A program made the translations under genes and the position numbers. Of a stretch of 64,000 nt of DNA, positions 19,882-30,700 are shown piece by piece. The stretch is from Devosia rhizoryzae. GTDB lineage: Bacteria; Pseudomonadota; Alphaproteobacteria; Rhizobiales; Devosiaceae. How positions within the stretch are numbered: position 1 is the first letter of the stretch; each line of letters opens with the position of its first letter. The DNA lies in contig NZ_CP068046.1 of the NCBI RefSeq assembly GCF_016698665.1, positions 2,914,001 to 2,978,000 of the forward strand, given 5' to 3'. Below the pieces are notes generated by a model. That model saw nothing but the letters and a program-made list of their open reading frames with translations, was not told where the DNA came from and searched no databases.

Positions 19882-20774
19882 CGAGCGGTCACCGGATTGG
19901 CGGTCGGCCGCTGCATCAGCGCGACGAAGAGGTCCGACATGGTGGGTGTCGAAACGCGGCCCAGGGGTTCGAGCGCGGTGCGATCGGCACCTTCATAGAT
20001 AAAGACGGTCTGGCCGAAGCGCGTTTCCTCGTAGACGGGGTTGAGCGCGCGTGCCGCCTCGGCATCCTCGGGACCATTGATCACCAGCTGGCTGAATTTT
20101 TCGCTGACGGTTTCCATCTGCATGTGCAGGATCAGCGCGCCATCGCGAATGAACATGATGTCGGAAAGCATGAATTCGATCTCGTCCACCTGGTGGGTGG
20201 TGATGATCAGGGTTCGCTCCTCGGTCATGTAGTCTTCTAGGAGACGCCGGTAGAAACGCTTGCGATAGGTGATGTCGAGGCCGAGCGTCGGCTCGTCGAG
20301 CACCAGGAGCTTGGCATCGATGGCCATGACCACCGCCAGGTGCAGCTGCGCCAGCATGCCTTTGGACAGGGTCTTGATCTTCATTTCCGGCTTGATGTCG
20401 GTGCCTTCAAGGAAGCTCCGCGCCTTGTCCGGGCTGAAATTGGGGTGGATATTGGTCAAAAGCGCGAAGAGCTCGCGGACGCGCAGGAAGCGCGGCAGGC
20501 TCGCGACGTCGGAGATGAAGGCGACGTTTTCCATGAGCTTGGCGCGCTGGGCAAATGGATCCTCGCCGAGGACGCGAATGGTGCCTTCATAGCTCGTGAG
20601 GCCGAGCATGGCATTGAGCGTCGTGGTCTTGCCCGCGCCGTTATGGCCGATCAGCCCATAGATGCGCCCAGCCGGAATATCGAAATCGAGGCCATGGAGG
20701 ATTTCCTTACGCCCAAAATTCTTGCGCAGGCCGCGGGCCGAAACGATGGGTTCGACGTGTGACATGTCGGTCAT
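19878..20774 (-). CDS. ABC transporter ATP-binding protein (YtrB-type)
   Basis: 298-residue ATPase. Seen: Walker A GHNGAGKTT, Walker B LLVLDEPTLGLD and switch His in TTHQVDE. The signature motif reads LSKGMLAQ rather than LSGGQ, a normal variant in this exporter subfamily. A C-terminal extension of ~80 residues follows the core. It lies between the GntR regulator and the permease with ATGA overlaps on both sides, so the three proteins are made together. First Met (MTDMSHVEP) chosen; M4 is an alternative. Confidence 0.88.
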   Translation of the reverse strand: MTDMSHVEPIVSARGLRKNFGRKEILHGLDFDIPAGRIYGLIGHNGAGKTTTLNAMLGLTSYEGTIRVLGEDPFAQRAKLMENVAFISDVASLPRFLRVRELFALLTNIHPNFSPDKARSFLEGTDIKPEMKIKTLSKGMLAQLHLAVVMAIDAKLLVLDEPTLGLDITYRKRFYRRLLEDYMTEERTLIITTHQVDEIEFMLSDIMFIRDGALILHMQMETVSEKFSQLVINGPEDAEAARALNPVYEETRFGQTVFIYEGADRTALEPLGRVSTPTMSDLFVALMQRPTANPVTAR

Positions 20775-21136
20775 TTGCGGTCTCCAGTAGCGGCCTTGTC
20801 GATCAAGGTTTCAATGTCGAGCTCCAGCGCCCTTATCTGGGCGGCAATGCGCGGCCAGTCTTCGCGCAGGAACTTGTCGCGTTCATGCGCCAGAAGTGCC
20901 GGACGCGCGCCGGTGGTAACGAACATTCCCAGACCCCTTCGTTTTTCGACAACGCCGATTTCGACCAAAGCCTCGAAAGCCTTGGTGACGGTTAACGGAT
21001 TGACTGAAAGTTCTCCCGCAATCTGGCGAACGGAGGGGAGAGCATCCCCCTCGTTGACCTGGCCGCGGAGGATCATCTCGATCAGCCGTTGCCGGATCTG
21101 AACGAAGATCGGCTCTTTGGCGTGAAAATCATCCAT
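20771..21136 (-). CDS. GntR family transcriptional regulator, YtrA subfamily
   Basis: 121-residue repressor-type protein with the short effector region of YtrA regulators. The winged HTH covers about residues 8-75: PIFVQIRQRLIEMILRG, LPSVRQIAGELSVNPLTVTKA and EKRRGLGMFV. A ~45-residue helical C-terminus follows and likely dimerises. First gene of the GntR-ATPase-permease operon, coupled to the next by ATGA. The promoter upstream contains an inverted repeat over its -10, consistent with autoregulation. The inducing signal is unknown. Confidence 0.9.
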   Translation of the reverse strand: MDDFHAKEPIFVQIRQRLIEMILRGQVNEGDALPSVRQIAGELSVNPLTVTKAFEALVEIGVVEKRRGLGMFVTTGARPALLAHERDKFLREDWPRIAAQIRALELDIETLIDKAATGDRK

Positions 21137-21152
21137 AAAAGCTTCGCCTCTA

Positions 21153-21190
21153 GTGTGCTATATATCCATCACACCAGAACAGCTCGTCAA
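21153..21190 (-). promoter_or_regulatory. Promoter and candidate GntR operator
   Basis: On the minus strand TTGACG (21190-21185) and GATATA (21166-21161) are spaced by 18 bases. GTGTG (21153-21157) and CACAC (21170-21174) form an inverted repeat with a 12-base centre that covers the -10. The GntR start codon lies 24 bases downstream of the -10. Confidence 0.6.
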
Positions 21191-21198
21191 GCGCTGTG

Positions 21199-22839
21199 TT
21201 AGCCGACCAGCACAGCCTTGTGGCAGCGCACGCCATAGACCCGCACATCGGCTTCGCCGACGCCGAGCCCCAGGGTCGAAAAGGCGGCATTGATGGTGGC
21301 GTCCAGGGTAGGCGCCAGGGGCATGACGAGGGCGCGAACGGCCTGGGCGATGACCGAGCTGGGAGAAAGCCCCAGGCCCAGAACATCGACATGGATGCTC
21401 ATGCCCGACAGCAGCGATTGAGCGAGTGCGGCCACCATGGTCTGGGTGCGGGCGGTCCGGGCCGTGCCCTGCCTGATGTCGGTCGCAAAAAAATCGAGCC
21501 GCAGCGGCGTGTTCTGCACCGCCTCGATGCGCGCAGAACCGGTGACGCGCAACAGGAGGAGATCGATGAGCCGCACCGAGGTCACATTGGGCGGCGTACC
21601 GAAATTGCGGAAGGCCGTATCGGAAAGTTCGCCCAGAGCCAGCGTCGCGCCACCGGGCAGAACTTCGATACGGGCGCTGCCGGGGTTTGTTTCCGTTGGG
21701 CACGTTGCCGAAACCACGCGGGCTTCGGCCGAAGCCAGGTCGAGCCAGACCGGCAGGTTGACACCGGCACCAAGCAGGACCGGTCCGCCCAGGAGCTTCG
21801 CCTTAAGACGAAGACGCACCTGCGCGGTGCGAAGAACGGAACCCACCGGGCCGATGGCAAACCATCCCCTGCCCTGCGGCGGGTCGCCAATAACTAGATC
21901 AAGGCCGAGGCTGAGCAAGCCCGGCAGGTTCGCGCCGAGCGATAGCGACGCCTGGCGGTCTCCGTCCGCCAGCGCCGCCGCGGCCGAGAGCACTTCCATG
22001 GCCGAGAGCGAGAGGCCCGCCATGGCGCCTTCGCTTCCAAGCTGAAGCTTGCCCAGTGCACCCAGCGAAAAGAGCTGGCGCAGCGGCACCGTGTTGCCTT
22101 GTCCCGCATGTGCCAGCGGCTGAAGCGCGGTGCGCGTTGCGCCGGTGACCACGGTTGCAAGGGCGGCAGCGATAGTGCCGGTTCGCGCCTCCATGGCCAG
22201 AACGTCGTCATAGCTGCCAGCGGTGACGCCCAATTGCGTCGCTAGCGCATCGAGAAAGGCAAAGGCATCGATGCGGGCGGCGGCGAGGGCGGTGTAGTCG
22301 AGAACCGAAAGGTTAACGGCGGTACCAGTGAGTTTTGTGAGGAGGGCATTGGCGATGCCGCCATTAAGACTCGCCAGGCGGGAGCCAACCGAGAACGAGA
22401 CTTCGGGGGTAACCGCGGCGATGCCCTGGGCGCCGATCGAGGGCGCGTTCAGCCACTGGGCGGAAAAGTGCAAGGTGCCGGGCCGCTGCAAGCTGACGCG
22501 GACGGCGTTGGCCGGTGTCTTGCCCGGCTGAAAGCGCGCCCCGATGACCGGTTCGGCGGGATTGTAATTGCCGGTCGTGACCGTCAGGCCCTCCGTGCTG
22601 CCCTAGTCCAGCAGCCCCGCATCACGCAAGGCGGCCTGGGCACGGGTTCCGGCATGGGCGGCGTCGGCCACCGCGTAAATGGCGGCCAGATCAACCCCGG
22701 CCTGCAGCTCTCGCCGTTCGTGGTAGAGCGCAGCAGTATCGATGGCAATGACGGACATGGCGGCCGACGCCGAAAAGCCCAGGGCAAAAAGGATCGCCAT
22801 ATTGCCCGAGCGATCGCGCAGAAACCGCCTCAGGCTCAT
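21199..22839 (-). pseudogene. TadG-like pilus assembly protein, interrupted by in-frame TAG
   Basis: One frame of 546 codons broken by a single amber codon at 22605-22603. Before it: 78 residues with RDRSGNMAILFALGFSASAA, one TM helix and ELQAGVDLAAIYAV, the standard TadG/Flp-type N-terminus. After it the frame continues without further damage for ~467 residues, through GLTVTTGNYNP and a long low-charge domain, to the typical TadG end VRVYGVRCHKAVLVG. A CAG-to-TAG change would restore a full-length protein. The intact reading frame after the stop suggests a recent mutation, a sequencing error or readthrough. TadG-like proteins belong to tight-adherence pilus systems, usually as exported or surface factors. 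Start overlaps the tadE stop (ATGA). Confidence 0.85.
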
Positions 22840-23264
22840 ATCCCGCCCCGGCGGATGGTGGCGCCATTGACGATCTCCGTACTGGGCAGCGGCAGGGGCG
22901 GATACAAGTTCCAGATCGGCAGATCGGTCGCGTCATAACGCAGCCGGACCACATATTGGTTGGGATCATCCGGATTGTCGCCGATCTCATAGGACAGCCG
23001 CGCCGGGTCGATCAGCAGGTAGGCGCCGCCATTGTGGTCGATGAAGGCCGCAACCAGCGTGTTTCGCTCGCTCTGGTCCTGTCCTGCGATCGCGGTGCGC
23101 GCCGCGTCAGCCGCCAGTTGCCCAAGCGCATGGGCCGCGCCGAAATAGATGCCATAGGCCAGCATTCCGGTCAGCATGAACAAGAACACCGGGGTCAGAA
23201 TGGCAAATTCCAGAACCGCCGTGCCGTGTTGGTCTTTGATCCATCTGGCTCGGCTCAGAACCAT
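22836..23264 (-). CDS. TadE-like pilus assembly protein
   Basis: 142-residue pseudopilin-like protein. The N-terminus DQHGTAVLEFAILTPVFLFML has the TadE pattern: a short basic leader, Gly then a hydrophobic helix starting A-x-x-E-F, where the Glu corresponds to the conserved residue of prepilin-like proteins cleaved by TadV. A ~95-residue periplasmic domain follows. GGAGG stands six bases before the ATG. It precedes and overlaps the broken tadG gene. The rest of the tad locus (cpaA-F, tadB/C) is not in this window, so the pair is a satellite of the main cluster. Confidence 0.85.
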   Translation of the reverse strand: MVLSRARWIKDQHGTAVLEFAILTPVFLFMLTGMLAYGIYFGAAHALGQLAADAARTAIAGQDQSERNTLVAAFIDHNGGAYLLIDPARLSYEIGDNPDDPNQYVVRLRYDATDLPIWNLYPPLPLPSTEIVNGATIRRGGI

Positions 23265-23443
23265 TGCTGGCCTCCAAGGCAGTTGGTAAGCGCCAAATCT
23301 GCACCGGCTGGAGGCGGCATTAAGTGAATCGGGGCATGGGGAGAATCCCGACCTCCCGTCAGGAGAAGCCCGGCATCAGAAGCGGACTTTTCTTGTCCGG
23401 TTTATTGCGCTAAAGCTCCGGTTCGCCCCAGGGAATTGAAACC

Positions 23444-24253
23444 GTGACGGCTCGCAACTATCTTTTCGCTCCAGCCCAGGAAGACGTCGCGCTGACGCGC
23501 TTTATCGCTGCGGGCGCCCAGGCCACAGGCTTCCTCAAGGGCGCGCCGGGGGGGCATCTGCCGGGCTGGCATCGGACCGGGCTCGACAATGAAGATTTCC
23601 TGCGCACGCTCTACGCACGGCTCGAGGAAACCTATCCCCATGCCGGCCAGCCCTTCTATTCGGTGCGGCTCTGGACCAACCTCATGTGGCAGCCGGCTTA
23701 TCTTGCCGCCATTGGCGTCCACGTGCACCGGGCGCTGCCGGATCTGACGCTTCTCAGCCAGTCACGGCAGAATATCGACATTAATGGCTATCGGCTGGAA
23801 GCGGCGCCACAGCGCACCGGCTCTACCGACGAGCTCGTGGCGCTGGCCGGCCGTGAATTGCGCGCCATGGCTGATACGGTGCTGGCCGAGATCAACACCG
23901 TCACCAAACTTAAGCGCATCCCGGCGCTGCGTCTCCTGACCGATCGCATGCTGGGCCTGATGACCCGGCTCGACCATTACGATCCCAGCATCGGGATCGC
24001 GGAAAAGCAGCGGCTCTGCGACCTCTGGCTTTCTTCCATGGGCCTCACCGGCCACGGCAATCTCGAAAAGATCACGCTTCAGGACGGGCACGACGTGCTG
24101 ATCACCGCCCGCAAGGGGTGCTGTATGGATTACCTGGCGTTTCCAGGAACCTATTGCAGCTCGTGCCCCAAGCAGGACGATGAATTGCGCCTAGCTCGCC
24201 AGCGGCAGATCGCCACTGACGAGTGGGAGGCGACGCGCGCAGCCGCGGAGTAG
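23444..24253 (+). CDS. fhuF: FhuF-type siderophore-iron reductase
   Basis: 269-residue cytoplasmic protein of the FhuF family, which reduces ferric siderophores to release iron. The C-terminus carries the [2Fe-2S] signature C-C-x10-C-x2-C: C226, C227, C238 and C241 in GCCMDYLAFPGTYCSSC. The start is GTG preceded by AGGGAA. No siderophore biosynthesis or uptake gene is adjacent; the divergent neighbours are tadE and tadG, and it is convergent with corC with abutting stops (TAG/TTA). No clear iron-responsive box was found upstream. Family assignment rests mainly on the cysteine pattern, which is distinctive. Confidence 0.85.
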   Translation: MTARNYLFAPAQEDVALTRFIAAGAQATGFLKGAPGGHLPGWHRTGLDNEDFLRTLYARLEETYPHAGQPFYSVRLWTNLMWQPAYLAAIGVHVHRALPDLTLLSQSRQNIDINGYRLEAAPQRTGSTDELVALAGRELRAMADTVLAEINTVTKLKRIPALRLLTDRMLGLMTRLDHYDPSIGIAEKQRLCDLWLSSMGLTGHGNLEKITLQDGHDVLITARKGCCMDYLAFPGTYCSSCPKQDDELRLARQRQIATDEWEATRAAAE

Positions 24254-25291
24254 TTACTCCGCAGCCGTTGCCGCTTTTTCTTCGTCGCTCCGCTGATCGG
24301 TGATCGCCAGCGGCTCTTCCACGACCTCGCGTTTGCGGCGGATGCGCAGGCGCTTGATGCGGCGGCTATCGGCGGCAAGCACTTCGAACTCGAAGCCATC
24401 GAGCCCCAAAATCCGCTCGCCGCGCTTGGGCACGTGTCCTGCCAAGTCGAACACCAAGCCGCCGATCGTGTCCACTTCCTCGGCAAAGTCGCCGGGATCG
24501 AAATCGGGCCCGATCAGTGCCTGCACGTCTTCAAGCTCGGCGCGGGCATTGGCGATATAGGTGTCTTCGCCAACCTTGCGGATCAGCGCCGCCTCAGTGA
24601 CGTCGTGCTCGTCCTCGATCTCGCCGACCACGGCTTCGAGCAGGTCCTCGATGGTCACAAGACCATCGGTGCCGCCATATTCATCGACGACGATGGCCAT
24701 GTGGGTGCGGCTGGCGCGCATCTGTTGCAACAGATCACCCGCCGGCATGAAGGTAGGCACGAACATGGCCGTTCGCATGATGCCGAGCTTGCCGATCTTT
24801 TGCTTCAGCGCTGCCGACAGGAGGCGCACCGGCACGTCCTTTTCGGGGTCGGTCACCTGCTCGGTGATACGCGACATGGCATCCTTGATGTGGATGAAGC
24901 CCAAAATATTGTCGAGCTCGCCCTCATAGACCGGCAGGCGCGAATGGCCGACCTGGCGGAAGCGAGCGATCAGCGTGCCCAGATTGATATCGGCCGGCAC
25001 AGCCTGCATGTCGGAGCGCTCGACCATGACGTCGTCCACCGACACCTTGGAGAGTTTGAGCACGTTCTGCAGGATAACCCGCTCGCTTTCGGAGAAGTCG
25101 CCGGTTTCGGCGCTGCCCTTCTCGTCAAGCGCGACCTGGAGGTCGTCTCGCAACGAAACCGTCCGCAGGGCGGCAAGCCCCTTGATGCGGTTCCAGATGC
25201 TTGGCCCCCGCGCTTGGGCGGAGGCGGGACTAGAAGGAGGCTCGGGGTTTTCAGCCGCCCGAAGGGCCTTGTTGTCAGTGTCGTTCATCAT
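24254..25291 (-). CDS. corC: CorC/HlyC-family CBS-domain protein
   Basis: 345-residue protein with a disordered N-terminal ~35 residues, a paired CBS domain (VSVDDVMVERSDMQAV, GHSRLPVYEGELDNILGFIHIKD, HMAIVVDEYGGTDGLVTIEDLLEAVVGEI) and a C-terminal CorC_HlyC domain (EEVDTIGGLVFDLAGHVP). It lacks the N-terminal DUF21 membrane domain, so it is the short CorC/YbeX form, thought to take part in Mg/Co homeostasis and in ribosome assembly with YbeY. It lies directly downstream of ybeY and phoH, the usual order. Two adjacent ATGs (25291, 25288) are possible starts; neither has a strong ribosome site. Confidence 0.9.
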   Translation of the reverse strand: MMNDTDNKALRAAENPEPPSSPASAQARGPSIWNRIKGLAALRTVSLRDDLQVALDEKGSAETGDFSESERVILQNVLKLSKVSVDDVMVERSDMQAVPADINLGTLIARFRQVGHSRLPVYEGELDNILGFIHIKDAMSRITEQVTDPEKDVPVRLLSAALKQKIGKLGIMRTAMFVPTFMPAGDLLQQMRASRTHMAIVVDEYGGTDGLVTIEDLLEAVVGEIEDEHDVTEAALIRKVGEDTYIANARAELEDVQALIGPDFDPGDFAEEVDTIGGLVFDLAGHVPKRGERILGLDGFEFEVLAADSRRIKRLRIRRKREVVEEPLAITDQRSDEEKAATAAE

Positions 25292-25372
25292 CTCGTGCCG
25301 CGTAAACAAAGCGGCTCTGGTTGAAACCGAAGAAGCAATGGACCCCGGCCGAAGGAGTTCCCCGCAGCGCTG

Positions 25373-25849
25373 TTAATCGGCATAGGGATCGTCGATGCCG
25401 AGCCCAGCCAATATCTGGGTTTCGAGCCCTTCCATCTGAAGCGCCTCTGCATCGTCCAAGTGATCATAGCCCAAAATGTGGAGAAAGCCATGCACCATAA
25501 GGTGGGTGAAATGGTCGTCGAGACTTTTGCCCAAGTCGGCCGCCTCGCGCTCCAGCGTTTCGCGCGCCATTGTGATGTCGCCCAAAAGGCCCATAACGGG
25601 TCCGAAGGGCTCGATCTGGGGAAAGCTCAAGACATTGGTGGCGCTGTCCTTGCCGCGCCATTGCGCGTTAAGCTCACGCTGCTCCTCGTCATCGGTGAGC
25701 AGCACTGAAATCTCGGCGGCGCCCTTGAGCCTAGCCTTCGAACCGGTCAGCGCGGCAAAAACCGCCTTTTCCGCCAGCGCGTCAAAATGCTCGGGCCAGC
25801 CATCCACATTGCGGATGACGGCAACTACCAGGGGTGGTGTTGCAGGCAT
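25373..25849 (-). CDS. ybeY: Endoribonuclease YbeY
   Basis: 158-residue zinc-dependent RNase needed for 16S rRNA 3' end maturation and late ribosome quality control. The metal site HGFLHILGYDH supplies H120, H124 and H130. Upstream blocks LLTDDEEQRELNAQWRGKDSATNVLSFP match the family. It lies between phoH and corC on the minus strand, nine bases after the phoH stop, so it is probably in the same transcript. Length is normal for alphaproteobacteria. Confidence 0.96.
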   Translation of the reverse strand: MPATPPLVVAVIRNVDGWPEHFDALAEKAVFAALTGSKARLKGAAEISVLLTDDEEQRELNAQWRGKDSATNVLSFPQIEPFGPVMGLLGDITMARETLEREAADLGKSLDDHFTHLMVHGFLHILGYDHLDDAEALQMEGLETQILAGLGIDDPYAD

Positions 25850-25858
25850 GATCGCGCG

Positions 25859-26932
<1,074 letters not shown>

Positions 26933-27057
26933 ACTTTCTTTGGCTCCAGTGGACAGCGCCCCATGCGCGGTCGAGGCGGTAACGAGGCTAGGACGTTTTC
27001 GGTGCAGTGTCTGTAGATATTTTGTGACGGCAACCCCTGGAGTCAAGGCTGCCCCTT

Positions 27058-27230
27058 CTTTCCTCTCCCGCCTTGCGGGAGAGGGGGACCACGCGAAGCG
27101 TGGTGGAGAGGGGAGCCACTTGCTCTCAGTCAAAGACGTGCGGAAAACGACCCGCAGGTGCACGTGGCACCCCCCTCCACCGCCTTGGCGGTCCCCCTCC
27201 CCCGCAAGCGGTGGAGGACGGCAAGCCCGA
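27058..27230. repeat. G+C-rich inverted repeat, divergent copy 4
   Basis: The 26933-27299 gap holds no gene. It contains CCTCTCCCGCCTTGCGGGAG followed by AGGGGGACC, CGCGAAGCGTGG and GGAGAGGGGAG, then after ~50 unique bases GCACCCCCCTCCACCGCC, GGTCCCCCTCCCCC and GCGGTGGAGG. The halves are inverted with mismatches. It is less regular than copies 1-3 and resembles the version at 51985-52116. The trxA terminator lies at its right edge. Confidence 0.7.
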
Positions 27231-27240
27231 ACCCCGCTCG

Positions 27241-27276
27241 AACAAAAACACCGCCGGAGCTGCCCCCGGCGGTGTT
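27241..27276 (-). terminator. Rho-independent terminator of trxA
   Basis: On the minus strand AACACCGCCGG pairs perfectly with CCGGCGGTGTT (27266-27276 and 27247-27257 on plus) around an 8-nt loop, followed by a T-rich TTTTGTT. It lies 23 bases past the trxA stop. Confidence 0.9.
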
Positions 27277-27299
27277 GCAAAACTTCAGTGCGAAAACCC

Positions 27300-27623
27300 T
27301 TAAGCCGCGTGACCCTCGAGCCATTTGGTCAGGCCTGCCTTAGGCGTGCCGGCGCCGATCTTCATGTCGGCGGCCTGGCCGCCCTTGAAGAGGATCATGG
27401 TCGGGATCGAGCGGACGCCATACTGGGCCGCGAGAGAAGGGTTCTCGTCGACATTGAGCTTGACGATCTTCACCTTGCCTTCGAGCTCGGTCGAGAGCTG
27501 CTCGAGCACGGGGGCAATGGCGCGGCAAGGGCCGCACCATTCCGCCCAGAAATCCACCAAAACGGGCTCGCTGGAGCTGAGGACTTCCTGGCCGAAGGTG
27601 GCTTCGGATACGGCTTTAGTCAT
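27300..27623 (-). CDS. trxA: Thioredoxin
   Basis: 107-residue thioredoxin, a cytoplasmic disulfide reductase serving ribonucleotide reductase and other targets. Active site W29-C30-G31-P32-C33 in [15 protein letters not shown]; the cis-Pro loop is [12 protein letters not shown]. Length and all core motifs are standard, with no extra domains. It follows addA in the same direction with a ~160-base gap, the usual Rhizobiales order murU-addB-addA-trxA. A strong terminator ends the transcript. Confidence 0.97.
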   Translation of the reverse strand: MTKAVSEATFGQEVLSSSEPVLVDFWAEWCGPCRAIAPVLEQLSTELEGKVKIVKLNVDENPSLAAQYGVRSIPTMILFKGGQAADMKIGAGTPKAGLTKWLEGHAA

Positions 27624-27782
27624 GGTTTTTTGCCTTTGAAATGCGCTTCAGCCTTTGTGACTGCCACTCTGCCACTGAAACGCAAAAAACATGTCACCGA
27701 AACGGGCAGGACGCCCGGTCCGGAAAGCGGCGGTCTCTTTGCTCCCAAAGCTGGTATCTGTCCAGCCTCTGGGCAAGATCGC

Positions 27783-30700
27783 TCACTTGAGGGTGAAGTC
27801 CGCCCGGGCCGCCTCCATGAGCCTCGCAGGTAAATTCATCAGCGATTCCAACTCTGTCCACAGGATTGCCGCTTCCACTTTACGTCCGGGGAACAGCTGA
27901 CCTGCGATAAGTGCATATAATCCGATCTGGGTTATATAGTTCCTTGGCACATCGGCGACCGAACGGGGCGCCTTGGCATCGGATTTATAATCGACCACCA
28001 ACACCTTGGTCTCGTCAACCACCAGCCGGTCGATGCGCCCCGAAACGCGCACCGGCTCGCCGCTGCGCAGCAGGTCGAACAGAAACGGCACCTCGGCGCG
28101 GCTGTCGGCTCCAAAGATATACTGGAAATCGAGGCGGTCGAGGATGGCGATGGCTTTGGCCGTCACCCGCTGGTGAAGCTCAGGAAATTCCGGCAACAGC
28201 GTTTCCAAGGCGCGCGGCGCGACCTGCCGCCATTGCGGCCGCTCCACGCGGCCCAGATGCTGTAGCAAGGCATGGAGCGCCAGTCCTTCCTTGCGCGCGG
28301 CTTCGGCATCGCGCACTTCCTCGGCCACGCTTTGCAAGAGCCGAAACGGCGCCGCTTCGACGCCGACGCGCGAAGGTGAGACGATCGGCAGCACGGCGGG
28401 CGGCGGCACGGGGGCCAAAATAAGCGGCTGGTGGCTGCTCGACGGGGCCGAGCGGCGACCCGACAGGCGGGCGGGTTCGAGCCTGGGGAAAACACGAGCT
28501 ACCAGCATGCCATCGTCGGTCACCGGATGAAGGTCGGCCTCCAGCGCCTGCTCCACCGCCTGGTACCAGGACCCATCGAGCTGCTTGTCCACGGTCTTTG
28601 ACGCGCTCAGCGTGCCGGTCAGATAGAGCTCGTCCTCGGCGCGGGTCATCGCGACATAGAGGCGGCGCCAATATTCCTCGAGCAGCGTTGCGTCCGCCTC
28701 ATCCTTGATGGTGACGGTTTCGACCGTGTGCTGGTCCTTGGCCGAGGCATGGATCAGCATGGGGCCGGGCGCCTCGTTCAGCAGATAGACCGGCTTGCCG
28801 GTCATCTGCACCGAGGGCTTGGTGGTCGCATCGGCCAGAATGACGATCGGGGCCTCGAGGCCTTTGGCGCCGTGCACGGTCATGACCCGAACGCCACCGC
28901 CGCTTTCGGCGAGTTCGCGCTTGATGGTCACCGTGCGGCGCCGCATTTCGGCGGCAAAGCCCTGGAGCGATGGCTGTTCGCTCTGCTCATGCGCCAGCGC
29001 CAGTTCCAAGAGTTCGGACAGGACCTCGTCCACCTCGGTGCCAAGCCGCGCATGAAAGCGCTTCAGCCCGCCTTCGGTATAAAGCACATGGGTCAGGAAC
29101 TCGAATGGCCGCTCGCGGCTAAGAGCGCCACGCCAGCGGCCAAGGGCCTCCGCAGCAACCTGAGCCGATGGAATGGATGAAGCGAAGAGCGCTTCCCAAA
29201 GGCTCTGCCGCTCGCGCCCATGTGCAAGCGCGAAAAGATCGTCCTCGCTGACGTCGAAGAGCGGCGAGCGCAAGAGCGCAGCCAGTTGCAGATCCTCGGC
29301 CGGGTTCAAGAGCACGTCGATCAGCGCCAAAAGATCGAGCACGGCGATGTGGCCGGTGACCGTCAGCCGGTCGGCACCCGGCGTCGGCAGGTCGGCATTG
29401 CGCAGCGCGCGGATGATTTCCCCGAACAAGGCACCGCGCTTTTGCACGAGGATCAACACATCGTCGGCAACGGCCGGCCGGTCGCGGTCGCCAAGCATGC
29501 GGCCGTTGTCGATCCAGCTTTTGATCTCGGCGGCGATGCGGGTCGCGACCTGCCGCTGGGCGCTCTGCTCGGCCTCGACCGGCGCCTGCGGCCATTCCGT
29601 TGTTGTTCGTTCATACTTGACGTCCTGGACCGGCGGCCAGAGCGTCACCGTCCCCCCCGCCTGCGTCCGCGCCGCCTGGTGGATCACCTTATCGACCGAC
29701 AGCAAAGCCTGCTGAATGTCCGGCCGCTCGGTGACCCGGTCCACCGCATCGAGAATGCCCTGGAGTGTCCGGAAACTGGTATGGAGCTTAACCGCCTCGA
29801 ACTGCTTTTCCGCCTCCCGCGCCCGCCGCGCCATCTCGCGCCCGGTCTCGCCAAACAGCACCGGCTGCGCCCCTTGAAAGGAATAGATCGACTGCTTCTG
29901 GTCACCCACCGCAAACAGCGAGCGCGGCCGGCTGACCGCCCCGGCGCCGGTGAAAAACTCGTCGGCCAGCGCCCGCACCACCCGCCACTGCCGTGCATTG
30001 GTGTCCTGCGATTCATCGACCAGGATATGGTCGATACCGGCATCGAGCTTGTACTGCACCCAGGGCCCGAGCGCCCGGTCGGCAAAAAGGTCGCCGAGCT
30101 TTTCGATCAGGTCGTCAAAGTCGAGCAGCGAGTGGCGCCGCTTATCATCCTCGTAGCGTTTGCGAATGGCCTGTAACACGTCGAGCAAAGCCTCGCTGCG
30201 CTGAACGAGAAGCGCGGAGGTCACGCGCTCATCGAGCCGCACCAGCCGCTCCTGCTCGGCAAGCAGCAGGTCATGCAGATCCGGATTGGCGGTGATCTCG
30301 GCCTTGCTCATCAACCGCGCCCGCGGGGTCCCCTTGTCGGTGAAAAAGGCCTTGCGCAGAGCGTCGGCGGTTAGGTTCTCGCAGTCGAGGTCATCATACT
30401 TGCCCTTGCACGCCGCTTGCACGCGCTTGAGCAAGTCAGAGGTTAGCAATGTGCTAGCAATTGCCTCGTGAGTGAGACCCTCGATCGACGATCCGTCAAA
30501 GCCGACATGCTTCCTGAGCCGGTTCTTCGACATTTCCACGCTTTCGAGCACCGCATCGAGCCGTGCTCCCTCGCTCAGCGCCGAGTTGATCGCCTTGGCG
30601 ATGGCATCATCGCTCAGGAGCCCGAACAGGGTCTCCACCGCCCCGGCATGCTCCCCGCCCTTGAGCCCCTCGGCGAGCACTTTTTCCTTGGCTGCCAAGA

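Noticed and set aside
26933..27280. N-terminal extension of PhoH by ~116 codons
   Set aside because: The extension translates the palindromic repeat and has no ATG or GTG in a useful place; homologous similarity begins after TTG 26932.
27783..30176. Long plus-strand frames opposite addA
   Set aside because: Composition is a frame shadow of the helicase gene, and all helicase and nuclease motifs are on the minus strand.
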